From assembly GCF_003751785.1 (NCBI RefSeq), contig NZ_RKIE01000003.1, positions 248,001 through 312,000 on the forward strand: a stretch of 64,000 nt of DNA. Reading direction: 5' to 3'. Below are positions 44,090-51,734 of the stretch, one piece after another. The DNA is from Frigoribacterium sp. PhB160. GTDB taxonomy: Bacteria > Actinomycetota > Actinomycetes > Actinomycetales > Microbacteriaceae. How positions within the stretch are numbered: the first letter of the stretch is position 1; every line of letters begins with the position of its first letter. A model generated the notes under the pieces. That model was not told the DNA's origin, ran no database searches, and worked only from the letters and a program-made list of their open reading frames with translations. The translations under genes and the position numbers were made by a program.

Positions 44090-45351
44090 TCGGTGCCCCG
44101 CAGCCTGCCGATCGCGCTCATCAGGTGGAACACCACGATGGCCGCGACGGTGCCGAGGATGATGCCGCCGAAGCTCGCCCCGCCGAGCGCGAGCGTGAAG
44201 TCGGCGATGCCCATGATCAGCGCGATGCCCGCCGTCAGCTGGTTCTTCGGCCGGCTGAAGTCGACCTCGTTCTCGACCCAGATGCGGATGCCGATCACGC
44301 CGATGAGGCCGTACAGCGCCGTCGTCACGCCGCCGAGCACCCCCGGCGGGATGGTGAAGATGACGGCGCCGATCTTCGGCGAGAGGCCGAGCAGGATCGC
44401 GACGACGCCGGCGATCCAGTACGCGGCGGTCGAGAAGACCCGCGTGGCGCTCATGACGCCGATGTTCTCGCCGTAGGTGGTCGTGGCCGAGCCGCCGCCG
44501 AGCCCCGCGATGACGGTGCTGAGCCCGTCGGCGAAGAGCGCCCGGCCGGTGAGCGGGTCGAGGTTGCGCTTGGTCAGCTGCCCGACGCCCTTGACGTGGC
44601 CGACGTTCTCGGCGATCAGCGCGAGCACGACGGGCAGGAAGCCGAGGTAGATCGGCAGCTGCGCGATGTCGAACGCCGGCGCGGTGAAGGTCGGGAGGCC
44701 GACCCAGGGCTGGTCGGCCACGCCGCTGAAGTCGACGGCGCCCGCGACGACCGCCGCGACGTAGCCGACGACGACGCCGACGAAGATCGAGAGCCGGCCG
44801 AGCAGGCCACGGAAGAGCACGGCGCTGAGCACCACCGCCGCGAGCGTGACGAGGGCGATGCCGGGCGACTTCGCGAAGTTGTCGCGGGCGGCCGGTGCCA
44901 GGTTGAAGCCGATCAGGGCGACGATCGCGCCGCTGACGACGGGAGGCAGCAGCGCGTCGATCCAGCGCGTGCCGGCGAGGTTCACGACGAGGCCGACCAC
45001 CGCGAGCAGGGCCCCGACCACGACGATGCCGCTGAGGGCGAGGGGCATGCCGCCGACCTCCTGCGCCGCGGCGATCGGCGCGAGGAACGCGAACGACGAG
45101 CCGAGATAGCTCGGCAGGCGGTTCTTCGTGATCAGCAGGAAGAGCAGGGTGCCGATGCCGGAGAAGAGCAGCGTGGTGCTCGGCGGGAAGCCGGTGATGA
45201 TCGGCACGAGGAAGGTCGCGCCGAACATGGCGACGACGTGCTGGCCGCCGAGGCCGATCGTGCGGGGCCAGGTGAGGCGCTCCTCCGGGGCGACGATCTC
45301 GGTGGGGTCGACGGTCTTGCCGTCGCCGTGCAGTGTCCAGGGGAGGGCCAT
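44086..45351 (-). CDS. uraA: NCS2 family nucleobase permease (UraA-like)
   Basis: NCS2 permeases import uracil or purines with protons. The 421-residue protein begins MALPWTLHGDGKTVDPTE and has about fourteen membrane segments. The signature QHVVAMFGATFLVPIITGFPP in pieces near residue 35, the substrate-contact Glu in VVLALIAENVGHVKGVG near residue 240, and the second Glu in TTTYGENIGVMSATRV near residue 290 all fit UraA. The ATG at 45351 is 7 bases from a TACAGT box, so the mRNA is probably leaderless. The stop overlaps the MATE CTG start. Confidence 0.92.
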   Translation of the reverse strand: MALPWTLHGDGKTVDPTEIVAPEERLTWPRTIGLGGQHVVAMFGATFLVPIITGFPPSTTLLFSGIGTLLFLLITKNRLPSYLGSSFAFLAPIAAAQEVGGMPLALSGIVVVGALLAVVGLVVNLAGTRWIDALLPPVVSGAIVALIGFNLAPAARDNFAKSPGIALVTLAAVVLSAVLFRGLLGRLSIFVGVVVGYVAAVVAGAVDFSGVADQPWVGLPTFTAPAFDIAQLPIYLGFLPVVLALIAENVGHVKGVGQLTKRNLDPLTGRALFADGLSTVIAGLGGGSATTTYGENIGVMSATRVFSTAAYWIAGVVAILLGLSPKIGAVIFTIPPGVLGGVTTALYGLIGVIGIRIWVENEVDFSRPKNQLTAGIALIMGIADFTLALGGASFGGIILGTVAAIVVFHLMSAIGRLRGTD

Positions 45352-45358
45352 GCGCAGA

Positions 45359-45364
45359 ACTGTA
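45359..45364 (-). promoter_or_regulatory. -10 box of leaderless uraA
   Basis: TACAGT on the minus strand is followed by 7 bases and the ATG at 45351. Confidence 0.55.
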
Positions 45365-45442
45365 TCGGGGCTCCGGTTTCCTCCGTATTTCCTGAGTGCT
45401 GCTCGCGGCGGTGCCGCCCGGCCCGACGTCGGCGGCCTCACC

Positions 45443-45448
45443 TAGGCT
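45443..45448 (+). promoter_or_regulatory. -10 box of leaderless pepO
   Basis: TAGGCT is followed by 7 bases and the ATG at 45456. Confidence 0.55.
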
Positions 45449-45455
45449 GACGGGC

Positions 45456-47420
45456 ATGACGACCGACGCCCTGCCCTCCGGCATCACCACCGACGAACTC
45501 GACCCCGCGGTGCGCCCGCAGGACGACCTCTTCCGGCACGTCAACGGCTCCTGGATCGCCCGCACCGAGATCCCTGAAGACAAGGCGCGCTACGGCTCGT
45601 TCCTCGTCCTCGCCGAAGAGGCCGAGGCGGCGGTGCGCGACATCATCCACGAGTCGCAGGACGCCGACCCGGGCACCGAGGCCCGCAAGGTCGGCGACCT
45701 CTTCACGAGCTTCCTCGACGAAGAACGGGTGGAGGCGCTGGGCGCGACCCCGATCCGGTCGCTCCTCGACTCCGTGGGCGCCGTCTCCTCCGTCGACGAG
45801 CTCCTCGCGCTCGTCGGCAGCTTCGAGAAGCAGGGCCTCGCCAGCGTCGTGCAGCTCTTCGTCGACAACGACCCGGGCGACCCCGGCCGCTACGTCCTCT
45901 TCGTCGAGCAGGGCGGCCTGGGCCTGCCCGACGAGTCGTACTATCGCGACGAGAAGTTCGCGTCGGTGCGCACCGCCTACGTCGCGTTCGTCGAGCGGAT
46001 GCTCTCGCTCGCCGGCCTCGACGACGCCGCCGGCCGCGCGTCGCGCGTGGTCGGCCTCGAGACCGCGATCGCGACCCACCACTGGGACAACGTCGCGACC
46101 CGCGACAGCGACGCCACGTACAACCTCCTGCCGTGGTCCGAGGCCGCGGCGCTCGCCGAGGGCGTCGACCTCGGCGCCTGGCGCGACGCCGTCGGCGCGC
46201 CGGCCGGCGTGTTCGACGAGGTGGTCGTCCGCGAGCCCTCCTTCCTCACCGGCCTGGCCGGGCTGCTCACCGACGAGCGCCTGCCCGAGTGGCAGGACTG
46301 GCTGCGCTGGCAGGTCGTCCGCTCGTCGGCCGCGTACCTCTCGTCGGCCTTCGTCCAGGCGAACTTCGACTTCTACGGCCGCACCCTGACCGGCACGCCC
46401 GTGCAGCGCGCCCGCTGGAAGCGCGGGGTCTCGCTCGTCGAGGGCGCCCTCGGCGAGGCCGTCGGCCGCATCTACGTCGAGCGCCATTTCGCCCCCGAGG
46501 CCAAGACGGCGATGGACGTGCTCGTGGCGAACCTCGTCGAGGCATACCGCCAGAGCATCACCGGCCTCGAGTGGATGACCGACGAGACCCGCGCCCGCGC
46601 CCTCGACAAGCTCGACAAGTTCACGCCGAAGATCGGCTACCCCGAGACGTGGCGCGACTACTCGGCGCTCGAGGTCGACCCGACCGACCTGCTCGGCAAC
46701 GTGCGCGCGGCCGCGGCCGTCGGCTTCGACCGCGAGCTGGGCAAGATCGGCGGGCCGATCGACCGCGGCGAGTGGTTCATGACGCCGCAGACGATCAACG
46801 CGTACTACAACCCCGGGTTCAACGAGATCGTCTTCCCCGCCGCCATCCTGCAGTTCCCGTTCTTCGACGAGAAACGCGACGCCGCGGCGAACTACGGCGC
46901 GATCGGGGCCGTGATCGGCCACGAGATCGGGCACGGCTTCGACGACCAGGGGTCGAAGTACGACGGCGACGGCCGACTGACCGACTGGTGGACCCCCGCC
47001 GACCGCGAGGCCTTCGAGAAGCTGACCTCGTCGCTCATCGCCCAGTACGACGCCCTCGCCCCGGCGCAGGTGCCCGACCACCACGTCAACGGCGCGCTCA
47101 CCATCGGCGAGAACATCGGCGACCTCGGCGGCCTCTCGATCGCCTACGAGGCCTACCTGATCTCGCTCGACGGCGCCGAGGCGCCCGTGATCGACGGGCT
47201 GACCGGCGTGCAGCGCTTCTTCCTCAGCTGGGCCCAGGCCTGGCAGCTGAAGATCCGCGACGAGGAGGCCGTCCGCCTCCTCTCGATCGACCCGCACTCG
47301 CCGAACGAGTTCCGGTGCAACCAGATCGTCCGCAACATCGACGAGTTCTACGAGGCGTTCGACGTCTCGGAGTCCGACGCGCTCTGGCTGCCCGCCGACC
47401 AGCGCGTCACCATCTGGTAG
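45456..47420 (+). CDS. pepO: M13 family zinc metallopeptidase (PepO/neprilysin-like)
   Basis: M13 peptidases cut small peptides. The 654-residue protein has no signal peptide or membrane anchor, so it is likely cytoplasmic. The zinc site is IGAVIGHEIGHGFDDQGSKYD near residue 484 (HExxH), with the third ligand Glu in LTIGENIGDLGGL near residue 550 (ExxxD). The substrate-binding NAYYNPGFNEIVFPA is near residue 447, and the C-terminal CxxxW-like end is present as a conserved W. The start ATG 45456 is only 7 bases from TAGGCT. A beta-lactamase-like gene follows after 10 bases. Confidence 0.95.
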   Translation: MTTDALPSGITTDELDPAVRPQDDLFRHVNGSWIARTEIPEDKARYGSFLVLAEEAEAAVRDIIHESQDADPGTEARKVGDLFTSFLDEERVEALGATPIRSLLDSVGAVSSVDELLALVGSFEKQGLASVVQLFVDNDPGDPGRYVLFVEQGGLGLPDESYYRDEKFASVRTAYVAFVERMLSLAGLDDAAGRASRVVGLETAIATHHWDNVATRDSDATYNLLPWSEAAALAEGVDLGAWRDAVGAPAGVFDEVVVREPSFLTGLAGLLTDERLPEWQDWLRWQVVRSSAAYLSSAFVQANFDFYGRTLTGTPVQRARWKRGVSLVEGALGEAVGRIYVERHFAPEAKTAMDVLVANLVEAYRQSITGLEWMTDETRARALDKLDKFTPKIGYPETWRDYSALEVDPTDLLGNVRAAAAVGFDRELGKIGGPIDRGEWFMTPQTINAYYNPGFNEIVFPAAILQFPFFDEKRDAAANYGAIGAVIGHEIGHGFDDQGSKYDGDGRLTDWWTPADREAFEKLTSSLIAQYDALAPAQVPDHHVNGALTIGENIGDLGGLSIAYEAYLISLDGAEAPVIDGLTGVQRFFLSWAQAWQLKIRDEEAVRLLSIDPHSPNEFRCNQIVRNIDEFYEAFDVSESDALWLPADQRVTIW

Positions 47421-47430
47421 AGGTCGCCGG

Positions 47431-48330
47431 GTGGCAGGCGCGACGGCGGGCGGGGTCGACGACGGCCCACGCCACGGGGGCGGACGCCACGACGAGTCGT
47501 TCGGCGCCGCGTTCGAGGCCCTCGGCGAGCTGGCCCTCGAGGGTGCCGCCGTGTCGGCGACCGTCGTCGACCTCGACGTCGGCAGCGACCTGCTGCTCGT
47601 CGACGAGTCGGTCGCCCTGCCGATCGCCCAGCTCGGGGTCGTGCTGCTGCTGATCGAGGTCAGCGCCCAGATCGAGTCGGGGCAGCTGCGACCGCTCGAC
47701 GAGATCGAGCGCCTGGCGGGGCCGGGCGACCGCTCGGCCGTGGGCGGCGGCGGGCTGTGGTCGTACCTGCAGCGCCGCTCGCTCGCCGTGACCGACGCCG
47801 CCGCGCTCGTCGGCGCCCTGCGCGACCCCGCCGCGGTCAACGCCCTGATCGGGCTCGTCGGACTCGACGCCGTGCGGGCGCGGGCCGACGCCCTCGGGCT
47901 CCGCCGCACCGCCCTGCTCGACGTGGCCCGCGCCGAGCGCGGACCCGACGACGCCCCTGCCCTCGCGGTCGGCTCGACCCGCGAGCTCGCCGCGCTCGCG
48001 GCCCGCCTCGCGCACGGCGAGGTGGTCGACGCCGCGGTCAGCAGCCGGGTCCTCGGCTGGGCGTCCCTGGGCGTCGACCTCTCGCTCGTGGCGGCGCCCT
48101 TCGGGCTCGACCCGGTCTCGCACCGACGCCTCGACCACGACCTTCAGCTCGTGCACCTGGCGGGCATCGACGGCGGGGTGCGGTCGGAGGTCGGGGTGCT
48201 GCGCGGCCCGGCCCGCGGCGTGGCCTACGCCGTGACCGTGACGTTCGACGACCTGACTCTGGGCCACCGCCTCCGCGTGTCCGGGGCGCTGCGCACGGTG
48301 GGGACGACGCTGCTCGAGCACGTGCACTGA
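47431..48330 (+). CDS. Beta-lactamase-like protein with lost catalytic motifs
   Basis: The 299-residue protein has the strand/helix order of the class A beta-lactamase2 fold. The segment LLLIEVSAQIESGQLRPLDEI corresponds to the helix after the SxxK motif, but the SxxK position reads AQLG. The SDN region reads LRDPAAVNALIGLVG, keeping only the AVNALIxxVG helix, and the KTG strand reads RSEVGVLRG. All three catalytic elements are missing, so it is unlikely to hydrolyse beta-lactams. The fold assignment rests on pattern recognition. There is no signal peptide. The GTG lies 10 bases after pepO, so the two are probably co-transcribed. Confidence 0.65.
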   Translation: MAGATAGGVDDGPRHGGGRHDESFGAAFEALGELALEGAAVSATVVDLDVGSDLLLVDESVALPIAQLGVVLLLIEVSAQIESGQLRPLDEIERLAGPGDRSAVGGGGLWSYLQRRSLAVTDAAALVGALRDPAAVNALIGLVGLDAVRARADALGLRRTALLDVARAERGPDDAPALAVGSTRELAALAARLAHGEVVDAAVSSRVLGWASLGVDLSLVAAPFGLDPVSHRRLDHDLQLVHLAGIDGGVRSEVGVLRGPARGVAYAVTVTFDDLTLGHRLRVSGALRTVGTTLLEHVH

Positions 48331-48361
48331 CGGCCCCGAGGGCGGGGGCGGGGGTGGCGAG

Positions 48362-48769
48362 CTAGTCGACCAGGCCGAGCGCGACGACGCGGCGCAGGGT
48401 CTCGACCCCGGCCGGCGGGCAGCGGCCCGCGTCGGCGCTCGTCACCCAGTGCAGGGCGCCGACCTCGGCCGACGCGGCGACCGGCGGGCTCTCGGCCGTC
48501 GGCTCGGCCGCGTAGAGCGTCATGTGCACCTCCCGCCCGTCGGGCTCGCCGTGGGCCTGGCTGACCACGGTCGAGAGCTCGCGGACGCTCGCGCGGTCGA
48601 GCTCGAGGGCGACCTCCTCGCGGGTCTCGCGGACGAGGGCGTCGACGCCGCCCTCGCCGGGCTCGCGCTTGCCGCCGGGCAGGTAGAGCACGTCGCGGCC
48701 GCGGGCCGTGACCATGAGGAGGCGGCGGTCGCGCACCAGCACGAGGGCACTGACGACGATCGGGTCCAT
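48362..48769 (-). CDS. Nudix hydrolase
   Basis: The 135-residue protein is a single Nudix domain. The Nudix box is complete: GGKREPGEGGVDALVRETREEVAL in two parts, residues about 32-55 (G-x5-E-x7-REVxEEx). It probably hydrolyses a nucleoside diphosphate derivative, perhaps a damaged nucleotide, as in MutT-like house-cleaning enzymes. The substrate cannot be read. AGGAGG is 8 bases before the ATG. Confidence 0.9.
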   Translation of the reverse strand: MDPIVVSALVLVRDRRLLMVTARGRDVLYLPGGKREPGEGGVDALVRETREEVALELDRASVRELSTVVSQAHGEPDGREVHMTLYAAEPTAESPPVAASAEVGALHWVTSADAGRCPPAGVETLRRVVALGLVD

Positions 48770-48888
48770 CCCGCCATCCTCCTGCGTCCGAGCCTGCGCC
48801 TCCCCCGAACGGGCGACGCGTGTCGCCTGGCCCCCGGTCTAGTGTCGGAGGCGGACGGGCTCAGGGGGAGCCTGGTCAGGAGGGCCTG

Positions 48889-50472
48889 ATGACCGACCGG
48901 ACGCCGCACCTCGACGTGCCCGACATCTCGCTGACCGAGCTCGTGCTCGGCGGCCTCGACGCCGCCGACAGGGAGCGCACGGCGATCGTCGACGGGCTCT
49001 CGGGCGCGCGACTGACCTACGGGCAGCTGGCCGACGGGGTCGACCGCGTCGCCGCGGGCCTCGCCGAGCGGGGCGTGCGGCCGGGCGACGTCGTCGCGCT
49101 GCACAGCCCGAACACCCCCGGCTTCGCCCTCGCCTTCTTCGGCGCCCTGCGGGCCGGCGCCGTCGTCACGCCCGTCAACGTGCTCAGCACGGCGCACGAG
49201 GTCGAGGGCCAGCTCCGCGACGCGGGTGCCGTGCTGCTCGTCACGGCGGGCGCGCTCCTGCCGCAGTCCGGGCCCGCGGCCGCGGCGCTGGGGCTGCCCG
49301 ACGAGCGGGTCGTCGTGCTGGACGGCGCCGACGGCCACACCGACCTCGACCGCCTGCTCGCCTCGACGGGCGCCGTGCCCGACGTGACCGTCGACCCCGG
49401 CTCGGTCGCCGTGCTGCCGTACTCGTCCGGCACCACGGGACTGCCCAAGGGCGTGCGGCTGAGCCACCGCAACCTCGTCGCGAACGCCGTGCAGAGCGCC
49501 GCCGCGCTCGACGTGCACGCCGACGACGTCGTGCCGGCCGTGCTGCCGTTCTTCCACATCTACGGCCTCACCGTGCTGCTCGACGTGACGCTGCTGCGCC
49601 GGGCCACGCTGGTGACCCTGGCGCGGTTCGACCTCGGGGACTACCTGCGCCTCATCGAGGGGCACCGCGCCTCCTACCTGTTCATCGCGCCGCCCGTCGC
49701 GCTCGCCCTGGCGAAGCACCCGGCGATCGACGAGCACGACCTGTCGAGCGTGCGGGCGGTGCTGAGCGGGGCCGCCCCCCTCGACGCCGACCTGCTGGCC
49801 GCGGTCGGCGAGCGGCTCGGCGCGCGGGCCCGCCAGGGGTACGGCATGACCGAGGCGGGCCCCGTGACCCACGTCGGGCCGTTCGACCGCGACGACCTCT
49901 CGCTCGGGTCGGTCGGCGTCCCCGTGCCGGGCACCGAGATGCGCGTCGTGTCGATCGAGACCGGCGCCGACGTGCCCGTGCCCGCCGAGGGCATGGGCGA
50001 GCCCGGCGAGCTCTGGGTGCGCGGGCCGCAGGTCATGCTCGGCTACCTCGACCGCGACGACGAGACGCGGGCCACGGTCGACGCCGACGGGTGGCTGCAC
50101 ACCGGCGACGTCGTGACGGTCGACCACCTCGGCGCGACCTTCGTCGTCGACCGGCTCAAGGAGCTCATCAAGTACAAGGGCTACCAGGTCGCGCCCGCCG
50201 AGCTCGAGGGGCTGCTGCTCGGGCACCCGGGCATCCGGGACGCCGCGGTGGTGCCCGGGGCCGACGCCGAGGGGCAGGAGATCCCTGCCGCCTTCGTCGT
50301 GCTCGCGGCCGGGTCCGAGCTCGACGAGCACGCGGTCACGAGCTGGGTGGCCGAGCGCGTGGCGCCGCACAAGAAGGTGCGGGCCGTCACCTTCGTCGAC
50401 TCGGTGCCGCGCTCGGCGTCGGGCAAGATCCTGCGGCGCCAGCTGCGCGACAGCGTCGGAGGCGCGCGATGA
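48889..50472 (+). CDS. AMP-binding acyl-CoA synthetase (4-coumarate-CoA ligase-like)
   Basis: The 527-residue enzyme activates a carboxylic acid with ATP and CoA. AMP-binding motif YSSGTTGLPKGVRLSHRN is near residue 182. YGMTEAGPVTHVGP near residue 318 is the A5 motif. Also present are DGWLHTGDVV near residue 400, DRLKELIKYKGYQVAPAELE near residue 420, and the catalytic Lys in PRSASGKILRRQL near residue 512. The acid is unknown; the 4CL-like sequence suggests an aromatic or medium-chain acid. AGGAGGG precedes the ATG. The stop overlaps the phosphatase start (ATGA); a GGAGGCGC word serves as that gene's Shine-Dalgarno sequence. Confidence 0.92.
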   Translation: MTDRTPHLDVPDISLTELVLGGLDAADRERTAIVDGLSGARLTYGQLADGVDRVAAGLAERGVRPGDVVALHSPNTPGFALAFFGALRAGAVVTPVNVLSTAHEVEGQLRDAGAVLLVTAGALLPQSGPAAAALGLPDERVVVLDGADGHTDLDRLLASTGAVPDVTVDPGSVAVLPYSSGTTGLPKGVRLSHRNLVANAVQSAAALDVHADDVVPAVLPFFHIYGLTVLLDVTLLRRATLVTLARFDLGDYLRLIEGHRASYLFIAPPVALALAKHPAIDEHDLSSVRAVLSGAAPLDADLLAAVGERLGARARQGYGMTEAGPVTHVGPFDRDDLSLGSVGVPVPGTEMRVVSIETGADVPVPAEGMGEPGELWVRGPQVMLGYLDRDDETRATVDADGWLHTGDVVTVDHLGATFVVDRLKELIKYKGYQVAPAELEGLLLGHPGIRDAAVVPGADAEGQEIPAAFVVLAAGSELDEHAVTSWVAERVAPHKKVRAVTFVDSVPRSASGKILRRQLRDSVGGAR

Positions 50473-51701
50473 CCGCCGAGACGGCCCCCGCCGCCGAGAC
50501 CCCCGGCCCCGACGCCGCGGCCGCCGACCAGCGTGCCGACGACGTGCGTCGTCGCGACGCCCTCGACCGCCTGGGCCTGCTCGGCACCGGCGCCGAGGAG
50601 CGCTTCGACCGGATCACGCGCCTCGCCAGCCGGGAGTTCGGGGTCGACCTCGCGCTCATCAACCTCGTGGGCGAGGACGCGCTGCACGCGAAGTCGCAGC
50701 CCGTCGGGGTCGACTTCGGCACGACGCCCTTCGGCACCGCCTTCTGCGAGCACACCGTGCGGCAGCCCGGCATGCTCGAGATCACCGACGCCGCGGCCGA
50801 CGCCCGGTGGTCGCAGCTGCCAGCCGTCACCGAGCACGGCATGCGCTTCTACGCCGGCGTCCCGCTGCGGGTCGAGACCGGCGAGGCCGTCGCGACGCTC
50901 TGCCTCTACGGCCAGGAGCCCCGCACGCTCGACGACGACGAGCGCGGCCTGCTCGGACGCCTCGGGCAGTGGGCCCAGGCCGAGCTCCGCACCGACGACA
51001 CGGCGGCCGACGAGCAGGACGCGGCGGACGCGTCGGCGCCCGACGCCGAGACCGACACCGTCCCGGGCCCGCGCGGCCAGGCCCGCGTCTCGACCCTCGC
51101 GATCCCGTTCGGGACCGTCAGCGGCGACGCGAGCGCCTGGGCCGAGATCGACGGCACCCTCGTCGTGAGCCTCGTCGACGTGATGGGCAAGGGCGAGGCG
51201 GCCGGGGCCATCGCCCGGGCCGTCGTCGCCGACCTGCAGTCGCACGGGGCGGTCGACCCGGCCGAGGCCCTGCGCCGGGCCGAGCAGGCGGTCGGCGCCC
51301 GGCTGCGCGACAGCGACTCGTTCACCACCGTCTTCCACGCCGTGCTCGACCTCGGCACGGGCGAGCTCCGCTACGTCGACGCCGGCCACGGCCTGACCAT
51401 GCACCTGGGCGCCGACGGCCGCGGCACCCGGCTCTACTCGCGCAACCTGCCGCTCGGGCTCGTCTCCGACGGCGACGAGTGGGAGGTCGGCCGGCTCGCG
51501 GTCGGCCACGGCGACGTGCTCGTGTCGGTCTCGGACGGCGCCCTCGACGCCTACGACTCGACGCTCGACAGCCTCCGCCGCCTCGGCGAGGAGCTGCTCG
51601 GCTCGCGCGACCCCGGCGCGTTCTTCGACGCGCTCGCCGAGCGCGTCGCCGCCCAGCTGGTCGACGACGACGTCACCGCGGTCGTCATCGCCGTCAGCTG
51701 A
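50469..51701 (+). CDS. GAF-domain PP2C/SpoIIE-type phosphatase (RsbU-like)
   Basis: The 410-residue protein has an N-terminal GAF domain (residues about 33-170: LGLLGTGAEERFDRITRLAS, FGTAFCEHTVRQPGM, FYAGVPLRV) and a C-terminal PPM phosphatase of the SpoIIE/RsbU class. The latter has GTVSGDASAWAEI, VVSLVDVMGKGEAAG near residue 235, RYVDAGHGLTM, and VLVSVSDGALDAYDS near residue 350. Metal-binding Asp residues are intact. Such enzymes dephosphorylate STAS antagonists in partner-switching systems, and a STAS protein with an RsbW-like ATPase is encoded 3 kb away on the facing strand. The GAF domain may sense a small ligand or redox state. It converges on the fusion gene, 33 bases apart. Confidence 0.88.
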   Translation: MTAETAPAAETPGPDAAAADQRADDVRRRDALDRLGLLGTGAEERFDRITRLASREFGVDLALINLVGEDALHAKSQPVGVDFGTTPFGTAFCEHTVRQPGMLEITDAAADARWSQLPAVTEHGMRFYAGVPLRVETGEAVATLCLYGQEPRTLDDDERGLLGRLGQWAQAELRTDDTAADEQDAADASAPDAETDTVPGPRGQARVSTLAIPFGTVSGDASAWAEIDGTLVVSLVDVMGKGEAAGAIARAVVADLQSHGAVDPAEALRRAEQAVGARLRDSDSFTTVFHAVLDLGTGELRYVDAGHGLTMHLGADGRGTRLYSRNLPLGLVSDGDEWEVGRLAVGHGDVLVSVSDGALDAYDSTLDSLRRLGEELLGSRDPGAFFDALAERVAAQLVDDDVTAVVIAVS

Positions 51702-51734
51702 CGTCGCCGACGCGGCCCGCGGCCCGCGGCCCGC

